A stretch of 64,000 nt of DNA from an uncultured Eubacteriales bacterium (GTDB taxonomy: Bacteria; Bacillota; Clostridia; Oscillospirales; Ruminococcaceae). Position numbers and translations under genes: made by a program. The stretch covers positions 1-64,000 of the forward strand of contig OMXI01000001.1 of the NCBI GenBank assembly GCA_900314975.1. The letters are read 5' to 3'. The notes under the pieces are model-generated. The model had not been told where the DNA came from. It searched no databases and was given only the letters and a program-made list of their open reading frames with translations. This document shows positions 1-8,353 of this stretch, one piece after another; position 1 is the stretch's first letter, and each line of letters starts with the position of its first letter.

Positions 1-1
1 C

Positions 2-133
2 ACTCGCTTTGAGGTCATCAACAAGTGGTACAACAACGAGGTCGAGAAGATGGACCTTGACATTCTTGCGAGGATATGCTATGTGCTTGACTGCAAGCCA
101 AGCAGCCTGATAAAATACGAGGATAACAAATAA
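2..133 (+). CDS. C-terminal end of an XRE-type HTH regulator (partial)
   Basis: The reading frame enters from the left edge and ends at TAA 131-133, giving 43 residues. The end reads like the last helices of a short Cro/C1-type repressor: a lysine-plus-tryptophan helix followed by MDLDILARICYVLDCKPSSL, the usual C-terminal pattern of HTH_26/XRE proteins, where 'LARICxVLDCxPxDLI' is typical. The DNA-recognition helix lies outside the window. It sits next to excisionase-like genes and a tRNA fragment, so it is probably part of the same integrated element. Confidence 0.6.
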   Translation, partial: TRFEVINKWYNNEVEKMDLDILARICYVLDCKPSSLIKYEDNK

Positions 134-314
134 GGAGTTGCTGCTGCGTGCAACAACTCCGTTTATTTTGCCCTCACTTGCGCGAGAATTCCCCGTGCGG
201 CATTTTATCAGCAGAAAAGAGAAATTACCCGCTGCAGATACAAAGTCCCACACAGGCGATATTTCGGCGCACAGCCTGTCGTCATACAAATGATCTTGGA
301 AGTGTAAGTTTTCA

Positions 315-815
315 TCAGCGGATAAATTCCACAACCCACTCTTTGCTTGTTATTCTGCCATTGGGCGTTAGGACGGACCGCAGCTTGCCCTTTTGCATCC
401 AGCGGTTAACAGCGTTGACCGAGTAACCGGTCAACTTGCTTACTGCTTTTGAATCAAGCACATCGTCAAGCACATCGGGAATGGTGTCAAACTTATTAAG
501 GATGCGTTTGCGGAGTTTATCATCAAAGGTGTTATCCTCTTTGATCAGCTTCTTTCTGACATACTTATTATATGTACTGAACTCCCCCGGCGCCGCCGAG
601 AATAGTTCGGGCGACTCTTCAAAGTCTATCAGGAAGCTGATAGCTGTTTCAAGGTCGATCGTATATCTTCGGGTCTTCTTTCCTGTATCGCTATGCGGTA
701 TATGATGCTTTAGCAGCCAGACACATCTGCGTCTGCTTACATGGAGCAGTTTACGGAGCTGCTCGCTTGAAATCGTCGGCGGATAGTTTTCTCTTATCGA
801 TCCAATATCAATCAT
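315..815 (-). CDS. Protein with two excisionase/MerR-like HTH segments
   Basis: A 166-residue protein not recognised as a named family. It shows two helix-turn-helix-like segments: an N-terminal one (about residues 12-55, SSEQLRKLLHVSRRRCVWLL) and a C-terminal one (about residues 125-166, SKAVSKLTGYSVNAVNRWM followed by a basic wing). The start at 815 is chosen because GGAGG lies 10 bases upstream; the longer frame from 851 has no such site. Its first 8 bases overlap the stop of the upstream gene, so the two are probably translationally coupled. A role in element excision or regulation is inferred from fold and context only. Confidence 0.55.
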   Translation of the reverse strand: MIDIGSIRENYPPTISSEQLRKLLHVSRRRCVWLLKHHIPHSDTGKKTRRYTIDLETAISFLIDFEESPELFSAAPGEFSTYNKYVRKKLIKEDNTFDDKLRKRILNKFDTIPDVLDDVLDSKAVSKLTGYSVNAVNRWMQKGKLRSVLTPNGRITSKEWVVEFIR

Positions 816-1065
816 TGTTATCACGCCTCCGTATCTTTCTGCCCGGTTCATCTTCGGCGTGCTCTACAAGGTAATCTATCAGATCATCCTTGCTTACTAC
901 ATATCCGCCCTGATATCTGAATGACCGCAGCTCGCCTGTCCGCAGCAGTTCGTATACTTTGTTCTTTCCGAACGGCGTCCATCTATATACCTTTATAGGT
1001 GTAAGTATATCAGGGCATCTCTTTAATGATTGTTCGATCTGTTTTCTTAATTCTTCTTTATTCAT
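808..1065 (-). CDS. Excisionase-family DNA-binding protein
   Basis: An 85-residue basic protein with a single winged-helix domain of the excisionase type: WTPFGKNKVYELLRTGEL (recognition helix), then RSFRYQGGYVVSKDDLIDYL (wing and following helix), then a very basic tail. The start at 1065 follows AAAGGA at a usable distance; the upstream in-frame Met at 1158 has no site and would extend into the attachment-site region. It overlaps the next gene by 8 bases. It is the last gene before a tRNA-Ser fragment, which suits an Xis or similar directionality factor of an integrative element, but no integrase is visible. Confidence 0.65.
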   Translation of the reverse strand: MNKEELRKQIEQSLKRCPDILTPIKVYRWTPFGKNKVYELLRTGELRSFRYQGGYVVSKDDLIDYLVEHAEDEPGRKIRRRDNND

Positions 1066-1232
1066 AGTCCGATTTCCTTTCTGTTTTAAGGTTGTCGGGC
1101 TTCGGTTTTCTCGCAGTTGTCTCGCAAATTTCTCGCAAATTTCCCGAAAAATCATCATTCAGGCTTATTTTTTGCTCAAATTACCGCTGATTAGAATAGC
1201 AACAGTGACGAAATGGGACGAACTCCAAAAGG

Positions 1233-1292
1233 CTCGAAATGCGGTAGGACGGCAATACCGTCGCGAGAGTTCAAATCTCTCCATCTGCGCCA
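1233..1292 (+). other. 3' fragment of a tRNA-Ser gene, probable attachment site (attR-like)
   Basis: From the anticodon loop to an encoded CCA this matches a class II tRNA. CTCGAAA (1233-1239, anticodon CGA) is followed by a long variable arm (gacgg/ccgtc), a T arm GAGAG-TTCAAAT-CTCTC (1265-1281), acceptor strand CATCTGC, discriminator G and CCA (1290-1292). Bases before 1233 do not pair to form the 5' anticodon stem, so the 5' half is absent. This is what remains where an element integrates into a tRNA 3' end: bases 1-1232 would be element, bases after 1292 the original chromosome. A perfect GTACAC-agc-GTGTAC palindrome follows at 1293-1307. Confidence 0.75.
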
Positions 1293-1316
1293 GTACACAG
1301 CGTGTACCACGCAATG

Positions 1317-1344
1317 CCGCCTTTGGTAAGTATGCCTGAGGCGG
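1317..1344 (+). terminator. Hairpin downstream of the tRNA-Ser fragment
   Basis: CCGCCT (1317-1322) pairs with AGGCGG (1339-1344) around a 16-base loop, followed by a weakly T-rich stretch. It may be the old terminator of the tRNA gene. The rest of 1066-1461 contains the attachment fragment and no convincing gene. Confidence 0.3.
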
Positions 1345-1461
1345 TAAATTTGTTTGACGGCGGAACTGACAAAGTGATATACCAAAGTTTCATTGAATTA
1401 TGTATAGCATTGGTCATTTACGCTCAAAATAGCGATAAGAAGTTTTCGGGAGGTAATTTGA

Positions 1462-2010
1462 ATCAAAAAGTCAGTATTGGCAAAGGCAGCAAGCATTATT
1501 CTTGCAACATCTCTTATGCTCGGTATGACCGCTTGCGGTGACAGCAGCAAGGCAGACGACAACGGTACGTCTTCCACGGCAGCTGATTCTTCGTCAGCAG
1601 CTGAAGACAAGGAGATAACCGGCGAGACAAAGACCTGGGGCGTGTTCACAGTTCTCGTTCCAGAGGGCTGGGAGCTTAAAGGCGGAAATGTTCTTGATGA
1701 GAACGACCAGAATGCTTGCTCCGTAAAAAAGTCTGATTTCTCATACTTTGAACTCAAGAGCGAGAAAGACGATGTTATGAAGCAGCAGTATGACTACAAC
1801 AAGAAGACATACACAAACGGTCAGAAAGACCTCCCGGCTACAAAGGTCGGCGACATCGAGTGGAACGGTTTTGAGTACGGCGGAGACTTAAACAAGGGCT
1901 TTGAGATTTATGCAACCGCTAACGGCAAGAACATCAGAGTTTCATGCTGCGGTTTTGCTTTCGACAGCGCAGAGGCAAAGGCTATCCTTGGCTCTATCAA
2001 GCTTGGCTAA
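1462..2010 (+). CDS. Small secreted lipoprotein, apparent ATC start
   Basis: About 182 residues. The N-terminus is a lipoprotein signal (KKSVLAKAAS, a hydrophobic run, then LGMTAC with lipid Cys at about residue 25), followed by a Ser/Ala/Asp linker and a globular domain of about 130 residues not recognised. Start choice is odd. A clear GGAGGT (1449-1454) is 7 bases before an ATC codon at 1462 that would open a textbook KK... signal peptide; an in-frame TGA lies just upstream at 1459. The nearest standard start is TTG at 1477, which has no ribosome site and trims the basic n-region. It may be a real ATC start, an ATG-to-ATC mutation or a base error. No partner genes adjoin it. Confidence 0.7.
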   Translation: MKKSVLAKAASIILATSLMLGMTACGDSSKADDNGTSSTAADSSSAAEDKEITGETKTWGVFTVLVPEGWELKGGNVLDENDQNACSVKKSDFSYFELKSEKDDVMKQQYDYNKKTYTNGQKDLPATKVGDIEWNGFEYGGDLNKGFEIYATANGKNIRVSCCGFAFDSAEAKAILGSIKLG

Positions 2011-2026
2011 AATTTGCAAACACTAT

Positions 2027-2062
2027 GAGCAGTCCTCAAATTGAAGGGCTGTTCTTTTTTTT
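2027..2062 (+). terminator. Terminator of the lipoprotein gene
   Basis: GAGCAGTCC pairs with GGGCTGTTC (with wobbles) around a short loop and is followed by a run of T. Confidence 0.7.
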
Positions 2063-2067
2063 GTGAT

Positions 2068-2099
2068 AAAAAAGAGACAGCCTCGTATGAGACTGACTC
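2068..2099 (-). terminator. Terminator of the CWB2/beta-helix surface protein
   Basis: Read on the minus strand, GAGTCAGTCTC and GAGGCTGTCTC form an 11-bp stem with one mismatch and an ATAC loop, followed by TTTTTT; it lies just after the stop of the gene at 2107. Confidence 0.85.
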
Positions 2100-2106
2100 T
2101 TGTTAG

Positions 2107-5100
2107 TTATTTGCTTGCAGTTGTAATCTCTGTTACAAGCTTATCGGGCACTGCGCCCGTGCCGCCGAAGACATAGACTGTGTCTGCTTTCTTGGTTTTG
2201 AGATACGTTTTCTGTTCGTCTGTGAGCGCGTTGTCTGCGAGGAACAGTGGTGCTTTTTGCTGTGCTGCGAACACTCCGCCTGCGAGTGCATCAGGGAAAT
2301 CAAGACCCTTTGCCACGTAGACTGCCGAGCCTGTGATAACGTCTTTAAACTTGTTTTTGACCTCAACACAGGTTGCGTATCTGTTCTTGCCTGCAACTCT
2401 TGTTATTGTGTCGAGTCCAAGTGCATTCTTCGCCTTGTTCATCATATCGTCCGAGATAACTCCCTCGCCGCCGATAACATAGGCATTGCTCACGCAATTC
2501 TTTGCTTTGAGTGCTGCAAGGTATGCAGCTGTGTCGGGATTAAGCTCGCCGCTTGTAGTGAGGTAGATTATCGGTGCGTTCTTTATAGCTGCTGCCGTGC
2601 TTACCGAAAGCGCATCTGCGTAGTTCAGACCATAGACAAAGAACACATCTGTCGGTTCGGGGTTAAGCTGCTTTGCAATTGCAGCTGCTGTTGAAAAACG
2701 AGTTTCCCCTGCTATCCTCTCAACTTTCAAATCATTATTTTCAAGCTCGGTCACGACCTCTTTGCTTATCACACCTTCCCCGCCGAGAATAATCACATTT
2801 TCTGCTTTCAGCCTTTTTATCTCGTCAAGGGTCGCACTTGGGAGCTTATCGGTATTTGTAAGCAGTATCGGCGCGCTGTACTTTTGAGCAAGCGGCACGC
2901 CTGCCAGCGCGTCGGCGTAGTTCAAGCCGTATGCAAGAATAACAGTATCTGATGTTTCATATGATTGCTGCGATATTGCCGCAGCCGTTTTATAGCGGTC
3001 TGCACCTGCAAGGCGAACTATATCGGGTGTGTCCTGCTCAAGCGGCTGTGCGCTGACACTTACCTTGATATCTGACTTTATTTTAGTTATGCGGTAGGTG
3101 TATGGCAGAGTATCTGTCGAAATATCCTTGAGGTTTTTGAAGTCGCCCGATACATCATCGGCTGTTAATCCTGCAAAGCTGTATCCGTCTGCAACAACGA
3201 CTGTGAAATTTATCTGCCCGTCGCCTGTGGTATCAGGACTGCCTGTATCGGAATCTCTCGCTACGGCGCTTGTAACACTCTTTTCATCAGCTGTGCCTGT
3301 ATCCTGTGTATAGTAAACATCTACGCTGACACCTTCGCTCAAATCAAAGGAAACGGTGAACGTTTCTTCAATATCGCTTACCTCGACCGAATGGTCGCAC
3401 TCGGCGATAGCAGCGGTCATAGGTATGCTTTGTTCTTCCGTCTCGCCGCAGGTTGTGCAGGTGTATGTGATGACACCCTTGCTTGTACTTGTCGCTGCGG
3501 TTTTGACTGTTCCGTTATTCCAGCTGTGGCTGTGCGAGCCGCCCTTGCAGGAGGTTGTGCTGTTTACGGAATAAAAGGCAGGCGTGCTGCTTGATACGGA
3601 GGTTGGCCACGATGCCATTACATAATTGACATTTTTGGGGAGTGTATAACTGAATATCACATTCCCGCTGCCTGCGGTTGTGTTTATCACAGAACCTGCA
3701 TTTGTGCTTGTTGTGGATGTGTAGTATTTCTGTCCGCTACCGAACCAGCTGCTTTTTGCTGTGCCGTCAACGCCCTTTGTACCTGCGGTAAAGACTGTTG
3801 CTCCCTGTATAAGCACTGTTGTGTCTGCATCTATTGCAGAGTTGTCTCCGCCCGCTTTCATACTGAAAACTGCCTGTCTGCCGCCGTAAAGATATATTCC
3901 GCCGTTGGAATCGATTCCGTCTCCGTCGCAGTTCACATACAGGTCACCGCCGTAAATGCTGATATTATAATTACCTGCTGAACTCTGCTGACCGCCTCCC
4001 GTTTGTCCGCCGGGACGACCTCCGGGTCTGAAATCGTGTCCGCCTCCGCCGCCTTGCTGTGAGCCGTTGGAACTTCCGCCTGCTGCGTTCACTCCGTCGT
4101 CGGAAGCAACAACATAAAAGCGTCCCGAATAGATGTATACATTCTCGCCTTCAAAACCTTCATATGATTTGTTGATTGTAATATCCGGGTCACGCTCCAA
4201 GCCGTTTTGCGTGCCGAGTGTAAGGGTCTTGTCGGCGTGCATACCGTCATCGCCCGTGCTTATGGTAAACGTGCCGCCCGTAATGACTGCATTGCCGTCA
4301 GAATGCAGCGCATCGTCTGCGGTATTCAGGATAAATGTTCCGCCGCTGACTGTTATATTCGGCTCTATATTTGCTTCTTCTGCCCTGTCTCCCGAAGCCT
4401 TAAGACCTTTACAGCTGTTTGAGGCGGCAAGGGTATTGTTCCAGGTACTGCTGCCCTTGTATGTCTGTATATCGAAAGTACCGCCGTTGATAGTCAGTGC
4501 AGTATCTGCACTTATGCCGTCACCGTCTGTATCGATATCAAACGTGCCTGCATTTATAGTTACGGTGCCTGCGGATTCAGTATCTATCGTTGTGCCTTCA
4601 GCTGTGTCTGTCGCATCGGGTGCGCTTTTGATGCCGTCACCTGCTGCTTTGATAACATAGCTTCCCTGGTTGAAAATGATACTTCCGTCACAGGAAATAC
4701 CGTTTTGCACAGCCGCGCCCGTCTTTGTACCCGCGTAATATTTTCCGTTGCCCGAAACTGTGAGCGTTCCTGTCTGGTTAAAAACAAGCTGTGCGCACGA
4801 CGCTCCCTTGATACCGTTTTTAGCGTTTGCGGCAATAATCAGGTCTCCGTCTCCGCAGAATGTGACCTTTGAACCGCTTTTCAGCTTTATAGCAGCACCC
4901 TCAAAGGTATCTGATGTGCTTTCGCTGCCTGCATCCTCATTGTCGGTCAAGGTTGATCTGCCCTCAAGATGAATATTGACAGACGAGGACTTCTTTATGA
5001 CGATAGGTGCGGTATCGGAAGATGACAGTGAAAGGCTGTCAAGCACAAGTGTAACATCTGTAAGCTCTTTTGAAACAACTATACTGCCGTTTGAGCAGCT

Positions 5101-5358
5101 GCCTTTGAGACGGTATGTACCGTTCGCAGTAATTGTCAATGCTGTGCCGTCAATGGAATATCCGCGCCCGGCTTGTGTTTCGGTTATCGAGCTGTTTGTA
5201 AATGTCAAAACTGCGCTTTGCTGCATTTTTACAGTGCTGATGTCCGTGGTGCTGACCGCAGCAGCTGACACATTATCTTGCTGTGCTGATGCGGGTACAC
5301 ACGCTGCAGTCATCATAGCAATTGCAAGCGATATTGGCAGTATCCTTTTTACGAGCAT
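2107..5358 (-). CDS. Secreted Cthe_2159-like carbohydrate-binding protein with three CWB2 repeats
   Basis: About 1083 residues, exported and probably held on the cell wall. After a signal peptide (hydrophobic run ending near PASAQ) come roughly 500 residues rich in repeats such as GGTFDIQT, TDGDGISAD and GGDLYVNCDGDGIDSNG, the pattern of the Cthe_2159 (DUF4353) parallel beta-helix family that binds polysaccharide and calcium. A Gly/Gln-rich low-complexity stretch interrupts the helix. Then come a Cys-pair module (YTCTTCGETEE) and a beta-sandwich-like stretch. The last 300 residues are three cell-wall-binding repeat 2 units (LAGADRYKTA, IAGETRFSTA, VAGKNRYATC). A GGAGGA site directly abuts the Met at 5364, so the Met at 5358 is the better start. 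It is monocistronic with its own terminator. Confidence 0.88.
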   Translation of the reverse strand: MLVKRILPISLAIAMMTAACVPASAQQDNVSAAAVSTTDISTVKMQQSAVLTFTNSSITETQAGRGYSIDGTALTITANGTYRLKGSCSNGSIVVSKELTDVTLVLDSLSLSSSDTAPIVIKKSSSVNIHLEGRSTLTDNEDAGSESTSDTFEGAAIKLKSGSKVTFCGDGDLIIAANAKNGIKGASCAQLVFNQTGTLTVSGNGKYYAGTKTGAAVQNGISCDGSIIFNQGSYVIKAAGDGIKSAPDATDTAEGTTIDTESAGTVTINAGTFDIDTDGDGISADTALTINGGTFDIQTYKGSSTWNNTLAASNSCKGLKASGDRAEEANIEPNITVSGGTFILNTADDALHSDGNAVITGGTFTISTGDDGMHADKTLTLGTQNGLERDPDITINKSYEGFEGENVYIYSGRFYVVASDDGVNAAGGSSNGSQQGGGGGHDFRPGGRPGGQTGGGQQSSAGNYNISIYGGDLYVNCDGDGIDSNGGIYLYGGRQAVFSMKAGGDNSAIDADTTVLIQGATVFTAGTKGVDGTAKSSWFGSGQKYYTSTTSTNAGSVINTTAGSGNVIFSYTLPKNVNYVMASWPTSVSSSTPAFYSVNSTTSCKGGSHSHSWNNGTVKTAATSTSKGVITYTCTTCGETEEQSIPMTAAIAECDHSVEVSDIEETFTVSFDLSEGVSVDVYYTQDTGTADEKSVTSAVARDSDTGSPDTTGDGQINFTVVVADGYSFAGLTADDVSGDFKNLKDISTDTLPYTYRITKIKSDIKVSVSAQPLEQDTPDIVRLAGADRYKTAAAISQQSYETSDTVILAYGLNYADALAGVPLAQKYSAPILLTNTDKLPSATLDEIKRLKAENVIILGGEGVISKEVVTELENNDLKVERIAGETRFSTAAAIAKQLNPEPTDVFFVYGLNYADALSVSTAAAIKNAPIIYLTTSGELNPDTAAYLAALKAKNCVSNAYVIGGEGVISDDMMNKAKNALGLDTITRVAGKNRYATCVEVKNKFKDVITGSAVYVAKGLDFPDALAGGVFAAQQKAPLFLADNALTDEQKTYLKTKKADTVYVFGGTGAVPDKLVTEITTASK

Positions 5359-5465
5359 ATTCATTCCTCCTGTCAGACTTTGGGGTTGAGCCGATAAAAA
5401 ATGCTCCGTATTATATAGTAATACACCTACCTTAAAGATAACTTAAACAATGCTGACCACACAAT

Positions 5466-5503
5466 AAAAACAGACCATAGAGAAAGTGCATCTCTGTGGT
5501 CTG
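5466..5503 (-). terminator. Strong hairpin terminator with no obvious gene upstream
   Basis: A 13-bp stem (CAGACCATAGAGA / TCTCTGTGGTCTG, one wobble) followed on the minus strand by TTTTTATT. It lies between the promoter side of the 2107-5358 gene and the short frame at 5557-5694. The gap 5359-5803 otherwise holds two more hairpins and that short frame. Confidence 0.7.
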
Positions 5504-5556
5504 GTAAATACATATAAATGCTGTTACGCCTTGCTGATGCCGAGCGTTTTCTTGGT

Positions 5557-5694
5557 CTATGTCTTCTCGTTGAATTCCTTTTCCGAACATGCGCTGATAA
5601 AATCCTCTTTGGTGAGGAGAATACTCTTTTTACCGTCGAGCGAGCAGCGCAGCGCGGAAAATCTACAGCCGCTGTCGAATACAAAAAAGGGCAA
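5557..5694 (-). CDS. Possible small Cys-containing ORF or gene remnant
   Basis: A 45-codon frame from a TTG (5694) to TAG (5557). The translation contains FDSGCRFSALRCSLDGKKS and LTKEDFISAC, which has the look of a real protein end rather than random sequence. There is no ATG, no clear ribosome site, and the TTG lies inside a terminator-like hairpin (5682-5726). The strong minus-strand terminator at 5466-5503 lies just downstream. It could be a truncated remnant of a longer gene. Low confidence; not recognised. Confidence 0.2.
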   Translation of the reverse strand: MPFFVFDSGCRFSALRCSLDGKKSILLTKEDFISACSEKEFNEKT

Positions 5695-5726
5695 GCGACA
5701 GATGCAAATTTCAGCCCTGCCCTTTT
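5682..5726 (-). terminator. Second hairpin downstream of the transglutaminase/dockerin gene
   Basis: AAAAGGGCAGG pairs with the GCTTGCCCTTTT side (one bulge) over a loop of about 20 bases, with T-runs on both sides. Confidence 0.45.
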
Positions 5727-5734
5727 ATGCACAC

Positions 5735-5777
5735 GAAAAACAAAGCACCTTCTCCGAGTTTTCAGAAAAAGGTGCTT
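5735..5777 (-). terminator. Terminator of the frameshifted transglutaminase/dockerin gene
   Basis: AAGCACCTT and AAGGTGCTT (5743-5751, 5769-5777) form a 9-bp stem; on the minus strand it is followed by TTTGTTTTT, just past the stop at 5804. Confidence 0.75.
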
Positions 5778-5803
5778 CAAAAGCGTTAGTATTTCAGCTT
5801 AAA

Positions 5804-7797
5804 TCACTGCCTTGTTACTGTGTGGTTTGCATAGCCCTTGAGTGGGTCGACTGAACGGCGGGGAATAAGGTTTTTGGTCGTGAGGACATCACCCATATCT
5901 ATTCCACCTGAGAAATTGGTATCACAGTTTGCAAGCTTGATTGACTTTACTGCATCGCTGTATCTGAGAAGATATCTTTGGATAAGGTCAACATCCGCTT
6001 GAGTTCTTTCCAAATTACCGTTTGCATCGCCGAGCATTATATTACACTTTGGAAGAATGGATTGTGTAGAATAGAATTCATCCTTTACTAATGTGCTGAG
6101 GTGCCACATTCCGTGAGCACCGCCCTCTTTTTTCATAAAATCATCTGACACCATAAACCAGTACATAGAGTTAGCATCTCCATGATTATATCTGCCAGAA
6201 TCCCAGCAAACATCACAGTGATACCATTTGCCGCCTATTTCAACGATATTCCACGCGTGCTTTCCGTTGTATATTTCTTTACCGTTTTTATCAAAAATAC
6301 ATGAGTCTACTACCTCTGCATTAACGCCTGCACTTTCAAGCAGATATGCGTAAAGCTTAGCATACTGCTCGCATACAAAGCCGCTTTTTCCGTCAAGGAA
6401 AGACTGGAAACAATCTTTTGTATCAAAATCGTAGAAATAGTTTGTGGCGATATACTCGTGCAGCTTAAAGGCTATCTGATACTTTTGGTTATTTGATAAG
6501 CCGCTTACGCCGCATTTTCCGTTTTCACCGTAGTAGGTGATGCCCATCAGTTTAAAAATTCCTTTTGTTTTATCTACTTTAAACTTTTTAACATAAGGCG
6601 AATTTTTGAATGTTTCATAATTGTTTGCAATTACTTTTGGTAAAAACTGTGCGTTGTCATCGTAGACAATTTTTCTGCCGTCTACATAGACTGTATTGAT
6701 ATTCTTTGCCCCTGAACCCGAACCTACAAAAGAAGTATCATCAAAATGCTCAACAGATGAACGCAGCTTAAGTGTGGTAGCTTTGCCGCAATTCTTTATA
6801 GCACCATAAGCTACATTCTTTACATTTCTAAAATCATATCCAGAAAGGTCTATTACTGTTCCATCGGTGTGATAGTACAAAAGAACGCTGCCGATCATGC
6901 ACACATTATTCTTTATTTTGTTCTGATACCACTTTGTATCTGTAAAAGCACATTGACCATATACTTTATTTACACTATTTGAACATGACACAGCCTCAAG
7001 GTTGGTATTGGAATAGAATGCTCTATCAGATATTGTAGTAACACCGTACAGGTCGACACTTGTAAGCTTTCTGTTAAGCTCTCCATTACCTGTATCAAAG
7101 CAGTCAGGTCCGAGTTTTTTTATCTTATAATTACCGATATCGTGAATATATACAGCTGATTTGCCGCCTGTGTATCTTATAAGCCAGTCCCCGAAAATGT
7201 AAGCACCTTTGGAATTGGGCTTGATTCCGTAAACATCACGGGCAAAGATACCTGAAAATGCACCAACTCCAAGAGATTCAAGCTTTGTGCCGTTATAAAC
7301 TACATTACCAAGCTTCGGAAAGCCGCTGCAGAAATAACTGCCTATTTCTCTGACATTAGAACATACATAGAGTGTACCTATATTACAGCCGTAAAACACA
7401 TTGTTGCCGATATGTGTGACGGAATTAGGTATGGTTACCGTTTCAGCAGATATGTATTCGCCGAAATTACTACCTAAAGCGTTTACGGTATGATAACTTC
7501 CATCAGCATATACCATGCTTGGTATAGATACGTTTCGGTTGCCGACCTTAACAGATTAAGCGTGAAGGTCTCTACGCCTTTGTCACTGGTGTTGTACTCG
7601 TAGGTATAGGTGTGACCGCCCGAACGGAACGTACCTTTACCGCTTTTGGGAGCATCTGCTGCCGAGGCGACGATATCCGCCGACATCTCATGGTTGGTCA
7701 CGCCAAGTGCGCCGAAAGCACCGAGCATAACGCTCATTCCCATTACTGCTGCTGTGCCGTGCAAGAGAATTTTCTTGCAAATACCTTTGAACTTCAT
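5804..7797 (-). pseudogene. Frameshifted secreted LRR-transglutaminase-dockerin protein
   Basis: Start at 7797 (GGAGGAG upstream) opens a signal peptide and a short domain, but this frame runs off after about 104 codons. The continuation is in the -1 frame: near 7545 the first frame reads ...FTLNLLRSATE while the other reads KVGNRNVSIPSMVYADG, so one missing base around the 'ctgttaagg' stretch explains it. The rest encodes BspA-type LRR_5 repeats (VTIPNSVTHIGNNVFYGC), a transglutaminase-like domain with the Cys-His-Asp triad (GFVCEQYAK, GKHAWNI, YHCDVCWD) and a C-terminal type I dockerin (GDANGNLERTQADVDLIQRY, then DTNFSGGIDMGDVL). The intact form would be an exported protein docking to a cohesin scaffold. 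Either a recent inactivation or a sequence error. Confidence 0.85.
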
Positions 7798-8287
7798 TGG
7801 TTACTCCTCCTACAATTTTTATTATCAAAACCGACCTGCCATTTATCTCGTGCCGACCTGTCGGAATTGTAAACAAACTGCGGTATTATCTCTTTCTATA
7901 TACCTTAAAACCACTCAATGTGAACAAAGAAATAAAAATACATATATACTATGTTTTAAGAATTATTACTGACACATATTTTTCAATATGATAACACGTT
8001 TTGTTTAAAATGTCAACCAAACAATGCCGTATTGGCGCGTGTGATATTAACAAACTATTAAGCAATCGTTTTCGAACAGGCTTGCTGACGGTATTCTGAT
8101 TATCAATGTGCAAAGGCAGCATTGAGCGTATTTCAAATTAAAGCAGTACAATATTTTGGACATATAAGCTTGAATAAGAAAATCGGACTGGTTTTGTCAT
8201 TTTTAACAACACTGGCAGCTTTTCTTTATGCAAAACGCAGAACTGTTGTAATAATTATAAGTAGGAATTTTTTTATCAGAAAAACAG
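7798..8287. other. Intergenic region between divergent genes; no gene seen
   Basis: AT-rich spacer separating the divergent genes at 7797 and 8354. A frame opening at 8122 runs into the following gene but has no ribosome site or recognisable protein content, and is rejected. I see no repeat or structured RNA here. Confidence 0.5.
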
Positions 8288-8316
8288 GTGACAAAACCGA
8301 TAAGGTGTGGTATAAT
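8288..8316 (+). promoter_or_regulatory. Promoter of the epimerase/alcohol dehydrogenase pair
   Basis: GTGACA, 17-base spacer, TATAAT, 37 bases upstream of the start codon. Confidence 0.6.
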
Positions 8317-8353
8317 TGTCTAAAATCAACAGTCACCAATAAGGAGGTAATTT

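Noticed and set aside
1191..1385. 64-residue minus-strand frame containing WRRWRDLNSR
   Set aside because: It is the antisense translation of the tRNA-Ser fragment, a well-known type of false gene.
5427..5780. 117-residue very basic minus-strand frame
   Set aside because: Runs through three terminator hairpins; arginine-rich shadow translation with no signature.
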